Positions 1-7,954 of a stretch of DNA of 64,000 nt are shown here, piece after piece. The DNA lies in contig NZ_CP020373.1 in the NCBI RefSeq assembly GCF_003957745.1, positions 186,001 through 250,000 of the forward strand. Direction: 5' to 3'. A model generated the notes under the pieces. It was given only the letters and a program-made list of their open reading frames with translations. It ran no database searches and was not told the origin of the DNA. How positions within the stretch are numbered: position 1 is the first letter of the stretch; each line of letters opens with the position of its first letter. Source of the DNA: Shewanella khirikhana (GTDB lineage: Bacteria; Pseudomonadota; Gammaproteobacteria; Enterobacterales; Shewanellaceae). The translations under genes were made by a program, and so were the position numbers.

Positions 1-94
1 CGAGAAAAATACCTCTTTAGATAGTGCTACCATTTCATCGCAGGTTAGCGTTTTACTCCGTATATAACCATTAATTAAGTGTAAAACACGCCGC

Positions 95-115
95 AAAAAT
101 ACCTCTTAATAAGTA
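95..115. promoter_or_regulatory. candidate NarP site before flavocytochrome c
   Basis: TACCTCT (100-106) fits the NarL/NarP heptamer TACYYMT and is followed after two bases by ATAAGTA, which matches 5 of 7 positions of the inverted heptamer. The 13-mer AAAAATACCTCTT (95-107) is repeated exactly at 5-17, 90 bp upstream, so the region carries two copies of the half site. The Shewanella NarQ/NarP system controls anaerobic respiratory genes, and narQP genes lie elsewhere in this window. The assignment is an inference from motif match. Confidence 0.5.
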
Positions 116-132
116 GTTTTGGAGGAACACTT

Positions 133-1914
133 ATGTTCACGGGAGCGATGAAAAAAACCATGCTGGCTGTCATGATCTCTGGGGTCATGGCCGGCACTGC
201 CTGGGCCAATGCAGACAATCTGGCCGATTTCCATGGTGATAACGGCTGCGACAGCTGTCACCAAACCGACAAGGGCCCAACCAACGATAACCTGACCCAT
301 GAAAACGCCCAGTGCGTGAGCTGTCACGGCGATCTGAAAGAAGTGGCCGGTGGAGAGCGCGAAGGCATAGTGTCTCCTCACCAATCTCACCTCATCGGTG
401 ATATTGCTTGTACCAGCTGCCACAAAGGTCACGAAAAATCAGTGACCTACTGTGATGCTTGCCATAACTTCGGTTATGACATGCCTTTCGGTGGCAAGTG
501 GGAACGCAAGTTTGTACCTGTGGATGCTGAAAAAGCAGCCCAGGACAAAGCCATTGCCGCTGGCCCACGCGAGAGCACCGACGTTGTCATTATAGGCTCA
601 GGTGGTGCGGGTCTGGCCGCAGCTGTTTCTGCCCGTGACGCCGGCGTAAAAGTTATTGTGCTTGAAAAAGAGCCGGTTCCAGGTGGTAACACCAAGCTGG
701 CTGCCGGTGGTATGAACGCCGCCGAAACCAAGCCTCAGGCTAAGCTTGGTATCCAGGACAAGAAACAGATCATGATTGACGACACCATGAAAGGTGGCCG
801 TAACATCAACAATCCTGAGCTGGTAAAAGTGCTGGCCAACAACTCTTCCGACTCCATCGATTGGCTCACCGCACTGGGTGCCGATATGAACGACGTGGGT
901 CGCATGGGTGGCGCCAGTGTTAACCGCAGTCACCGTCCAACCGGTGGTGCCGGTGTGGGTGCCCACGTGGCGCAGGTGCTGTGGGATGCCGCAGTGGCCC
1001 GCGACACGGATATCCGCCTCAACAGCCGTGTGGTACGCATTCTTGAAGATGGCAGTGGTAAGGTAACTGGCGTACTGGTTCAGGGTGCTTACACTGGTTA
1101 CTACGTGATCAAGGCTGACGCTGTGGTGGTTGCTACCGGTGGTTTCGCCAAGAACAACGACCGCGTTGCCAAGTACGATGCCAAACTCAAAGGCTTCAAG
1201 GCCACCAACCATCCGGGTGCGACCGGTGACGGTCTGGACGTGGCAACCCACGCCGGTGCTGACACTGTGGATCTGGAATACGTGCAGGCTCACCCAACCT
1301 ACAGCCCTGTGGGCGGTGTGATGGTGACCGAAGCTGTGCGTGGTAACGGTGCCATTCTGGTGAACCGTGAAGGTAAGCGTTTCGTCAACGAAATCACCAC
1401 CCGCGACAAAGCCTCTGCCGCCATTCTGGCTCAGAAAGGTGAAAGTGCGTATTTGGTGTTCGATGATTCAGTGCGTAAGAGCCTGAGCAAAATCGAAGGC
1501 TACATCCACCTGAAGATTGTTAACGAAGGCAAAACCGTGAAAGAGCTGGCCGATAAACTGGCTATGCCAGCTGCCGAGCTGGAAAAATCCATTGCCAGTT
1601 ACAATGGCTTTGTGAAATCCGGTAAGGATGAGCAGTTCGAGCGCGCCAACCTGCCGCGTGAACTGGCCACTGCGCCTTTCTATGCAATCGAAGTGGCGCC
1701 TGCGGTGCACCACACCATGGGCGGCGTGAAAATCGATACCAAGGCTGAAGTAGTCGGCAAAGACGGCAAGCTTATCGGCGGTATGTATGCAGCCGGTGAA
1801 GTGACCGGTGGCGTACACGGCGCCAACCGTCTGGGTGGTAACGCCATCTCCGATATCGTGACCTTCGGTCGTATCGCCGGTGCCCAGGCGGCCCAATACG
1901 CCAAAGATCACTAA
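133..1914 (+). CDS. fccA: periplasmic tetraheme flavocytochrome c fumarate reductase
   Basis: Soluble periplasmic terminal reductase that converts fumarate to succinate, taking electrons from the menaquinol/CymA pool in Shewanella. A signal peptide ends near AWA-N (residue 25). Four CxxCH heme sites follow (C39, C61, C93, C107), then an FAD domain starting at the GSGGAG motif (155-160). Arg424, in the VNEITTRD segment, aligns with the catalytic acid of the family, and the His526-His527 pair sits near the flavin. Length (593 aa) is normal. ATG 133 has GGAGG seven bases upstream; ATG 148 (MKKTML) is an alternative start. A terminator follows. Two NarP-like heptamers lie upstream. Confidence 0.95.
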   Translation: MFTGAMKKTMLAVMISGVMAGTAWANADNLADFHGDNGCDSCHQTDKGPTNDNLTHENAQCVSCHGDLKEVAGGEREGIVSPHQSHLIGDIACTSCHKGHEKSVTYCDACHNFGYDMPFGGKWERKFVPVDAEKAAQDKAIAAGPRESTDVVIIGSGGAGLAAAVSARDAGVKVIVLEKEPVPGGNTKLAAGGMNAAETKPQAKLGIQDKKQIMIDDTMKGGRNINNPELVKVLANNSSDSIDWLTALGADMNDVGRMGGASVNRSHRPTGGAGVGAHVAQVLWDAAVARDTDIRLNSRVVRILEDGSGKVTGVLVQGAYTGYYVIKADAVVVATGGFAKNNDRVAKYDAKLKGFKATNHPGATGDGLDVATHAGADTVDLEYVQAHPTYSPVGGVMVTEAVRGNGAILVNREGKRFVNEITTRDKASAAILAQKGESAYLVFDDSVRKSLSKIEGYIHLKIVNEGKTVKELADKLAMPAAELEKSIASYNGFVKSGKDEQFERANLPRELATAPFYAIEVAPAVHHTMGGVKIDTKAEVVGKDGKLIGGMYAAGEVTGGVHGANRLGGNAISDIVTFGRIAGAQAAQYAKDH

Positions 1915-1955
1915 TCTCCCTTAGCACGGAGGGGCATTCGATTGCCCAACGTCAG

Positions 1956-1979
1956 GCGGCCCCTCGGGGCCGCTTTTTT
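1956..1979 (+). terminator. rho-independent terminator of fccA
   Basis: A 7-bp GC stem (GCGGCCC/GGGCCGC) with loop CTCG is followed by six T. It lies about 40 bp after the fumarate reductase stop codon. Confidence 0.85.
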
Positions 1980-1995
1980 ATGGCCCTTGCGCAGC

Positions 1996-2017
1996 AAAGG
2001 TGATCCGCTTCACCTTT
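1996..2017. promoter_or_regulatory. inverted repeat before ldhA
   Basis: AAAGGTGA and TCACCTTT form a perfect 8-bp inverted repeat with a 6-base spacer, 67 bp before the ldhA ATG. It could be an operator or an mRNA hairpin; no T-run follows, so it is not a terminator. I cannot assign a regulator. Confidence 0.35.
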
Positions 2018-2084
2018 CTGGCGACGACAGCCATGCAGAATTGGCTTACACTGCGGCCATTCACGCAATTCTCAGGACTTTCCC

Positions 2085-3074
2085 ATGAAAATCGGATTCT
2101 TCAGCGCCAAACACTACGATATGCAGCACTTTGACCGGACCAATGTGGGCTTCGGTGCCCACATCGAATACTTCGATTCGCGGCTGTGCATGCAAACGGT
2201 GAAACTGGCCTATGGCTTTGAGGTGATCTGCGCCTTCGTTAACGACGAGCTGTCGGCCGAGGTGCTGAATGAGCTGCATGCCAATGGCACCCGGGTCATT
2301 GCCATGCGCTGCGCCGGTTTTAACAATGTCGACCTCGATGAAGCCAAACGCCTGGGAATGACAGTGGTGAACGTACCTGCTTACTCGCCTGAGTCTGTTG
2401 CCGAGCACACGGTTGCGCTGATGCTAACCCTTAACCGTAAGATCCATAAGGCCTATCAGCGTACCCGCGACGCCAACTTTTCCCTCGAAGGACTGGTTGG
2501 CTTTAACATGCATGGCAAAACCGTGGGGGTGGTTGGTACCGGCAAGATTGGTCTGGCGACCATCCGCATCCTGCTGGGCTTTGGCTGTAAGGTGCTTGCG
2601 TTTGACCCATACCCCAACCCGGCGGTTGAAGCGCTGGGCGTGCCATATCTGAGTCTCGATGAGCTCTTCCCCCTGTGTGATGTGGTCAGCCTGCATTGCC
2701 CGCTCACCAAAGAGAACCACCACCTGCTGCGCGCCGATACCTTCGCTAAAATGAAGCCCGGCGCCATGGTCATCAATACCAGCCGTGGTGGGCTGCTCAA
2801 TGCCATAGATGCCATGGAAGCGCTCAAAACCGGTCAAATCGGCGCTTTGGGTCTGGATGTGTATGAAAACGAAAAGGAACTCTTCTTCGAAGATAAGTCC
2901 AACGAAGTGATCCAGGACGATGTGTTCCGCCGCTTGTCGGCTTGCCACAACGTGGTTTTCTCGGGCCACCAGGCGTTTTTAACTGAAGAAGCCCTGGGCG
3001 CCATCGCCCATACTACCTTAACCAATGTGCAGGCGGCACTCAGTGGCGAGCGCAGCGGAAACGAACTTTTCTGA
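2085..3074 (+). CDS. ldhA: fermentative D-lactate dehydrogenase
   Basis: NADH-dependent reduction of pyruvate to D-lactate in the cytoplasm, a redox outlet in anaerobic growth. At 329 aa it has the same length as E. coli LdhA and shares long identical stretches, such as AYQRTRDANFSLEGL and DVFRRLSACHNV. The Rossmann motif GTGKIG lies near residue 152. The catalytic set of 2-hydroxyacid dehydrogenases is present: Arg in NTSRGG (about 235), Glu in VYENE (about 264) and His in SGHQA (about 296). It stands alone, next to the fumarate reductase gene, which fits an anaerobic-metabolism neighbourhood. Confidence 0.95.
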   Translation: MKIGFFSAKHYDMQHFDRTNVGFGAHIEYFDSRLCMQTVKLAYGFEVICAFVNDELSAEVLNELHANGTRVIAMRCAGFNNVDLDEAKRLGMTVVNVPAYSPESVAEHTVALMLTLNRKIHKAYQRTRDANFSLEGLVGFNMHGKTVGVVGTGKIGLATIRILLGFGCKVLAFDPYPNPAVEALGVPYLSLDELFPLCDVVSLHCPLTKENHHLLRADTFAKMKPGAMVINTSRGGLLNAIDAMEALKTGQIGALGLDVYENEKELFFEDKSNEVIQDDVFRRLSACHNVVFSGHQAFLTEEALGAIAHTTLTNVQAALSGERSGNELF

Positions 3075-3140
3075 CATTCTGCGCTGACACAAGACCTTGG
3101 GCTTGCTAGATTGTTGGCAATCTCAAGCCCTGGAGGTCTT

Positions 3141-3875
3141 ATGCGCGTCCTTAGCGAACTTTACACCCTCACCACGGCAACGGGTCCAATGCAGACCCGT
3201 GTCTATCGTCCTGTGGCCGAAGGCAGTTTTCCTGCCATCATCTTTTACTCTGAAATCTTTCAGGAAACCGCTCCCATCAGCCGCATGGCCACGGTGCTTG
3301 CCGGTCATGGCTTTGCGGTGCTGGTCCCCGAGATTTTCCACGAGCTTAATCCGGCCGGAACCGTGCTTGGTTACGATGATGTCGGCAAGGACAAGGGCAA
3401 CAGCGACAAAGCCACCAAGCCGCTGGAAAGTCATGACAGCGACACAGTCGCCATGGTCGACTTTGCCCGCAGCCAGCCCTGGTGCCGCGGCAAAGTGGGC
3501 GCCATGGGAGTGTGTATCGGTGGCCATCTGGCTTACCGTGCTGCGGTAAATCCGGACGTGGCAGCAGCTTTTTGTTTGTATGCCACAGACATTCACTCAG
3601 GCACCATTCCCAGCCAGGCGGGCAATGATTCGCTGTCGCGCACCAGAGACATCCGCGGTGAGCTTTATATGGTGTTTGGCAAGCAAGACCCCCATGTGCC
3701 CGCCGAAGGCCGGCGCCGCATTCAGCAAAATCTCGAGGACTGTCAGAGCCGTTATACCTGGCTTGAGGTCAATGGAGAGCACGCCTTTATGCGCGATGGC
3801 GATGCCCGCCACGACCCGGCATTGGCGCTGGAGATGTACCAAAAGGCGATAGCGCTGTTTAAAAATACCCTTTGA
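3141..3875 (+). CDS. dienelactone hydrolase family protein
   Basis: Cytoplasmic alpha/beta hydrolase of 244 aa. The nucleophile elbow GVCIGGH places a cysteine (C125) where serine usually sits, as in carboxymethylenebutenolidase. An Asp in FGKQDPHVP and a His in GEHAF complete a Cys-Asp-His triad. ATG 3141 was chosen over an upstream in-frame codon because GGAGG precedes it by four bases and the family N-terminus begins here. The true substrate is unknown; ring-cleavage lactones are the family precedent, but no aromatic degradation genes are nearby. Confidence 0.85.
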   Translation: MRVLSELYTLTTATGPMQTRVYRPVAEGSFPAIIFYSEIFQETAPISRMATVLAGHGFAVLVPEIFHELNPAGTVLGYDDVGKDKGNSDKATKPLESHDSDTVAMVDFARSQPWCRGKVGAMGVCIGGHLAYRAAVNPDVAAAFCLYATDIHSGTIPSQAGNDSLSRTRDIRGELYMVFGKQDPHVPAEGRRRIQQNLEDCQSRYTWLEVNGEHAFMRDGDARHDPALALEMYQKAIALFKNTL

Positions 3876-3890
3876 GTCTTTCCTGATGAA

Positions 3891-3916
3891 AAACGCGGCC
3901 GGTGGCCGCGTTTTTT
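3891..3916. terminator. bidirectional terminator
   Basis: AAACGCGGCC and GGCCGCGTTT form a perfect 10-bp stem with loop GGT, followed by TTT on the plus strand and a T-run on the minus strand. It separates the convergent hydrolase and MscS genes. Confidence 0.85.
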
Positions 3917-3943
3917 GTTTGAGCAGAATGCCTTGTCGTGGTT

Positions 3944-4579
3944 TCAGGAGGCGCTTGGCGGTACTGATGGCGGTACAGGTGTACCCGAAGAAGCTGTGTT
4001 GCTGGCTGCATTTGCGGTTGTAGCGGCAGGCGCACTCTCGGTCTTTTTTTCATCCACCTGAGGCAGCACCTGGGGTTTGGGTTCGTAAGCTTCTGGATTT
4101 AAAAGCTTAATTACCGACTTTTGCAAGATCTGACTGTTGGGGTAGGTGATAAGGTTGCCATCGTCCCTTTTTATCAGCACATGGAACAGGGCGATTTCTT
4201 CGATAATGCCGCGGATGTCCTCATCCTTGTCCACCACCTTGATGCGATCGCCAATCCGGTACGGAAATACGAAGAAAATCAGCACACCGGCGGTAAGGTT
4301 ACTGAGAATCGACCACTGGGCAACCAGCGCCACCCCCAGCACCGCAAAGGCGGATGACACAAACAGCGCCACATCGTGATAGCCCAGCCCCAAAGACACC
4401 GCCATCAGCGACAGGGTGATAAAAAACAGCACCGATGTCAGAAAACGGGTCACCATGCTGGTGCGGGCCGCGCTGACCTGCTTTTTGTCCGCCAGTCGCT
4501 GCACCATATACTTGAGGTTTCGTTGGATAAAATAGAAAGCAGCCAAATAAAAACAGGCAAGAAGGATTTGATTTGTCAT
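3944..4579 (-). CDS. small MscS-family mechanosensitive channel
   Basis: Inner-membrane protein of about 211 aa with three predicted hydrophobic segments. The third has the Ala/Gly-rich pore helix typical of MscS (AFAVLGVALVAQWSILSNLTAG), followed by the beta domain (FPYRIGDRIKV) and a Pro/Ala/Ser-rich C-terminal tail. It probably releases small solutes on hypo-osmotic shock. The ORF stays open to 4912, but that extension would overlap the divergent gene at 4628; ATG 4579 (MTNQILL) starts directly before the first hydrophobic segment. No good Shine-Dalgarno sequence is visible there, so the start is uncertain. Confidence 0.8.
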   Translation of the reverse strand: MTNQILLACFYLAAFYFIQRNLKYMVQRLADKKQVSAARTSMVTRFLTSVLFFITLSLMAVSLGLGYHDVALFVSSAFAVLGVALVAQWSILSNLTAGVLIFFVFPYRIGDRIKVVDKDEDIRGIIEEIALFHVLIKRDDGNLITYPNSQILQKSVIKLLNPEAYEPKPQVLPQVDEKKTESAPAATTANAASNTASSGTPVPPSVPPSAS

Positions 4580-4627
4580 AAAATGGAGGCCCCGAAAACC
4601 CTTGGCATAAAGCGCAGATTTTACTGA

Positions 4628-5422
4628 GTGCTGCGGCCGATAGAGAAGTGCTTTTTTGCCCGGAACCGCGATAAATTGTCCGACTATAAGCTGATTTACC
4701 AAAGCCAGGATGCCCACGGGCCAGTGCTGGTACTCGAAGGCGATGGCCTGCGGGTGCTGTCGTTTGGCGATAACGATGAGCAGAGTAAGCTCGACATCCG
4801 TACCCCTCATATCCCCAAACACTCCTACGTGCAGGTGATGCTCGAATCCCTGATGTATAAGTCGCCCCGCAGCGCTTTGGTGCTTGGCCTTGGGGGCGGT
4901 GCTCTGGTGCATGCATTACGCCATGCCGATGGGGCGATGAAGATCAGTGCGGTGGAGCTGAGGCACGAAGTCATCGACGTGGCCAAGCGCTACTTTTTCC
5001 TGCCGGTAGGTAAAAAACTGCAGCTGTTTGAAGGGGATGCGAAGGTTTTTCTCGAGTCAGCCGAGCACAAACGGGTCGATATTGTGTATGCCGATATCTA
5101 TGGCGCTGATGGGGTGGACGAGCAGCAGATGAGCCCGGCTTTTATTGCCGGCGCGCTGCGATTGCTCAAGGCCGATGGCATGTTGGTGCTCAATTGCTGG
5201 AAAGAGCACAGAGACAATTTGGCGCTGCAAACGCTGCTGAAACAGGAGTTTGCTGAGGTGTATGCCAGCTTGTCGAGTGGTGGCAACTGGGTAATATTTG
5301 CGTCAAGAATCCCGGGCGTGCTGCGTGAAGAAGGCCTTAAACAGGCCCGGGCCGAGCTGTCCAATCGTCTTGGTTTCACCGTTGGACGCGCTTCCATGAG
5401 CTTTGGTCCCTGGGGCGGCTAA
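4628..5422 (+). CDS. spermidine-synthase-like methyltransferase-fold protein
   Basis: The protein has the Rossmann motif VLGLGGGALVHAL followed by an acidic strand end (SAVELRHEVI) and a YADIYG segment, matching polyamine synthase/SAM-dependent folds. It is short (up to 264 aa) and I see no complete spermidine synthase active site, so aminopropyl transfer is not assured. The start is ambiguous: GTG 4628 or TTG 4676 (SDYKLIYQ), the latter closer to where homology to the fold begins. It is divergent from the MscS gene. Confidence 0.75.
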   Translation: MLRPIEKCFFARNRDKLSDYKLIYQSQDAHGPVLVLEGDGLRVLSFGDNDEQSKLDIRTPHIPKHSYVQVMLESLMYKSPRSALVLGLGGGALVHALRHADGAMKISAVELRHEVIDVAKRYFFLPVGKKLQLFEGDAKVFLESAEHKRVDIVYADIYGADGVDEQQMSPAFIAGALRLLKADGMLVLNCWKEHRDNLALQTLLKQEFAEVYASLSSGGNWVIFASRIPGVLREEGLKQARAELSNRLGFTVGRASMSFGPWGG

Positions 5423-5510
5423 TCCTTAGGGGCAGATGTTAAAGGTTACGCCCAGGTAGAAAATTGTAAGCCGGTGTTAAGGGCGGCACTTCGCGGGTTA
5501 ACCTCAAAAT

Positions 5511-5551
5511 ACACCTTTGTTATGCTTGCGCGTCCCATAATAACAAGGTGT
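5511..5551 (+). promoter_or_regulatory. hairpin covering the ribosome binding site of the M17 peptidase
   Basis: ACACCTTTGTTAT (5511-5523) can pair with ATAACAAGGTGT (5540-5551), giving about 12 bp with one bulged T. The right arm contains the Shine-Dalgarno sequence AAGGTG (5545-5550) for ATG 5559. Pairing would hide the ribosome binding site, which suggests translational control or a thermosensor. This is inferred from complementarity only. Confidence 0.4.
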
Positions 5552-5558
5552 GAACCCC

Positions 5559-7085
5559 ATGCTTAAAACCTCCAAATCCACACTTGCTGTGCTGTTTGCT
5601 TCTTTGTTGTCCATGCCTGCTCTGGCCGACAAAGTGAGCTTTTCCAATGAATTGAATACTCAGGGCGAGACCCTGGTGCTGTTCAAAGTACAAAATACCG
5701 ACTTCCCCGGCGCCCGGGTGCTGAATGACGGCAGCCTGACTCACCTCGAGCGGGCTATGCAGGTTAATCAGTTCGATGGCGAAGAGGGAAAAATGCTGGA
5801 AGTGCTGGCGCCTGCCGGCAGTCAGCTGAACCGGATCCTGGTGATGGGGCTGGGTGATGGCAAGCTGACCGACGGCGAACTCAATAATCTGGGCGGTAAG
5901 CTCGCAGATAAGCTGGCAGCCCATAAAGACACCCGCATCACCCTGATTGCCGAGGGAACGCCCAATGCCGCCAATCTGGCTGCGGAAGTGGCCCATGGCG
6001 TCAAATTGAAGGGTTATGAGTTCGGCCGTTATGTCACTAAAGAAGCGAGCGAGCGCAAGCTGCGCTTTGCTCTGACCGAGGCCAAAGCTGCCAGTGCTGA
6101 GTATGCCCGCCTGTCGGCAGTTGAAGCCGGTGTCGCATTAGCCCGGGATCTGGTGAACACCCCTGCCGGGGATATGACGCCGGAAGACTTTGCCATTGAG
6201 GCTAAAAAGCTCAAGTCCCTGGGTGTAAAAGTAACAGTGATCGAGCCCAAGGGCATCCAGAAGCTGGGCATGGGGGCCCTGATGGGTGTGGGTAAGGGCA
6301 GCCTGCGCGGCCCTCGCTTGGTGGTGGCGCACTGGGAAGGTGCCGAAGGCGCACCTGTGGCCATGGTGGGTAAAGGCATCACCTTCGATTCGGGTGGCTA
6401 TAACATCAAGGCGTCCGGCGGCTCTATTTCGCACATGAAATCCGATATGGCCGGTGCCGCTGCCATTCTGGGTACAGTGAAAGCCATGGCGATGCAAAAG
6501 GCCAAGGTCAATCTGGTGGCGGTGCTGCCACTGGCAGAGAACATGGTGTCCGGCGATGCGCTGCGCCCCGGTGACGTGGTGCAAACCGCCCAGGGCCTGA
6601 GCGTGGAAGTGATGAACACCGATGCTGAGGGCCGTCTCATTCTGGCCGATGGCATGTGGTATGCCCGTACCCAGTATCAGCCCAAGCTGATGATAGATGT
6701 GGCTACCCTCACGGGCTCCAAGGTGCGTGCCCTGGGCCGTGAATATGCGGGTCTGTTCAGTGATGATGAAAGCCTGATTGCAGGTCTGACGGCTTCCGGT
6801 GCCGCCGTGGGTGAGAAGCTGTGGCGTCTGCCGCTGGATAAAGCCTATGGTGATGAGCTCAAATCCAGCATTGCCGATCTGAAAAACACCGGCGCCGAAG
6901 GCAGTGCGGGCGCATCCTCTGCCGCTATGTTCCTGCAGCGTTTTGCCGGGGAGCAGCCCTGGGCCCACATCGACATCGCAGGTAACGCTTTGTCCTCTGC
7001 AGAAAAACCGCTGAGCCCGGCCGGTGCCACCGGCTTTGGCGTGCGCTTGCTGAGCCACTGGTTGACCGGGCAAGCCGGTAACTGA
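5559..7085 (+). CDS. exported M17 leucyl aminopeptidase family protein
   Basis: Di-zinc aminopeptidase that removes N-terminal residues from peptides. The M17 signature NTDAEGRL lies at 353-360, and the metal and catalytic lysine segment GKGITFDSGG is present upstream. Unlike cytosolic PepA it starts with a clear signal peptide (hydrophobic run ending MPALA-D), so it should act in the periplasm or outside the cell. ATG 5559 is preferred to GTG 5550 because AAGGTG stands eight bases before it. Length (508 aa) is normal for the family. A strong terminator follows. Confidence 0.88.
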   Translation: MLKTSKSTLAVLFASLLSMPALADKVSFSNELNTQGETLVLFKVQNTDFPGARVLNDGSLTHLERAMQVNQFDGEEGKMLEVLAPAGSQLNRILVMGLGDGKLTDGELNNLGGKLADKLAAHKDTRITLIAEGTPNAANLAAEVAHGVKLKGYEFGRYVTKEASERKLRFALTEAKAASAEYARLSAVEAGVALARDLVNTPAGDMTPEDFAIEAKKLKSLGVKVTVIEPKGIQKLGMGALMGVGKGSLRGPRLVVAHWEGAEGAPVAMVGKGITFDSGGYNIKASGGSISHMKSDMAGAAAILGTVKAMAMQKAKVNLVAVLPLAENMVSGDALRPGDVVQTAQGLSVEVMNTDAEGRLILADGMWYARTQYQPKLMIDVATLTGSKVRALGREYAGLFSDDESLIAGLTASGAAVGEKLWRLPLDKAYGDELKSSIADLKNTGAEGSAGASSAAMFLQRFAGEQPWAHIDIAGNALSSAEKPLSPAGATGFGVRLLSHWLTGQAGN

Positions 7086-7105
7086 AACCGCAATCGCTAA
7101 TCATT

Positions 7106-7137
7106 AAAAAGGGAAAACCAGGGTTTTCCCTTTTTTT
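7106..7137 (+). terminator. terminator of the M17 peptidase
   Basis: GGGAAAAC/GTTTTCCC stem (7111-7118 with 7123-7130), flanked by an A-run on the left and seven T on the right. Confidence 0.85.
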
Positions 7138-7168
7138 CGATTGGTTCAAATAAAAAATCGATTAAGGT

Positions 7169-7195
7169 GATAGCTTTTATCCGTTATCAATGATT
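7169..7195 (+). promoter_or_regulatory. candidate OxyR site before ahpC
   Basis: GATAGCTTTTATC (7169-7181) matches ATAGnTnnnAnC, the first part of the OxyR motif, and contains the inverted GATA/TATC pair. The second OxyR half is poorly conserved. It lies about 110 bp before the ahpC ATG, a plausible activator position. ahpCF is a classic OxyR target, so the call rests on gene identity and a partial match. Confidence 0.35.
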
Positions 7196-7291
7196 GAAGT
7201 CCTTGGCTAATATGCTCTCCATCGACGGGGCGCCAGCCAGTTGCCCTGACAAATTCACTGAACCAAGCGTTTGTTTATAAAGGAGCAAAAC

Positions 7292-7861
7292 ATGACTCAA
7301 TCAATCATCAACAGCACCATCAAGCCATTCAAAGCCACAGCTTTCCACAAGGGCGAATTCGTGCCTGTGACCGAGCAGGATCTGCTGGGCAAGTGGTCTG
7401 TGGTGTTCTTCTACCCAGCCGACTTCACCTTCGTATGTCCAACTGAACTGGGCGACATGGCTGACCACTACGCCAAGCTGCAGTCCATGGGCGTTGAAGT
7501 GTACTCAGTGTCTACCGACACCCACTTCACCCACAAGGCATGGCACGACACTTCTGACACCATCAACAAGATTGAATTCCCGATGGTGGCCGACCCAACC
7601 GGCATCATCAGCCGCAACTTCGGCGTGATGATTGAAGAAGAAGGCCTGGCCCTGCGTGGTACCTTCGTCATCAACCCAGAAGGTCAGGTAAAAGTAGCTG
7701 AAATCCACGACCTGGGTATTGGTCGCAGCGCCAGCGAGCTGGTTCGTAAAATCCAGGCTGCTCAGTACGTTGCTACCCACGACGGCGAAGTATGCCCAGC
7801 CAAATGGCAGCCAGGCGATGAAACTCTGGCTCCTTCACTGGACCTGGTTGGCAAAATCTAA
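7292..7861 (+). CDS. ahpC: alkyl hydroperoxide reductase C (2-Cys peroxiredoxin)
   Basis: Reduces hydrogen peroxide, organic peroxides and peroxynitrite in the cytoplasm. The peroxidatic cysteine C49 lies in DFTFVCPTE and the resolving cysteine C168 in GEVCPAKW. Length is 189 aa. ATG 7292 has AGGAG six bases upstream; the ORF extends upstream but with no support. It is followed by ahpF across an intercistronic hairpin, so ahpC is probably made in excess over ahpF. Confidence 0.96.
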   Translation: MTQSIINSTIKPFKATAFHKGEFVPVTEQDLLGKWSVVFFYPADFTFVCPTELGDMADHYAKLQSMGVEVYSVSTDTHFTHKAWHDTSDTINKIEFPMVADPTGIISRNFGVMIEEEGLALRGTFVINPEGQVKVAEIHDLGIGRSASELVRKIQAAQYVATHDGEVCPAKWQPGDETLAPSLDLVGKI

Positions 7862-7883
7862 GCCCTAAACCGCGTCAACCCTT

Positions 7884-7919
7884 GCTCCGGGCCGCCCCCT
7901 GATTTGGCCCGGAGCTTTT
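7884..7919 (+). terminator. intercistronic hairpin between ahpC and ahpF
   Basis: GCTCCGGGCC and GGCCCGGAGC form a perfect 10-bp stem with a 12-base loop, followed by only four T. This looks like a partial terminator or 3'-end stabiliser that lowers ahpF relative to ahpC. Confidence 0.7.
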
Positions 7920-7954
7920 CTCCCCAAATTTCTTTGCTTGCATCTGGAGCCACT

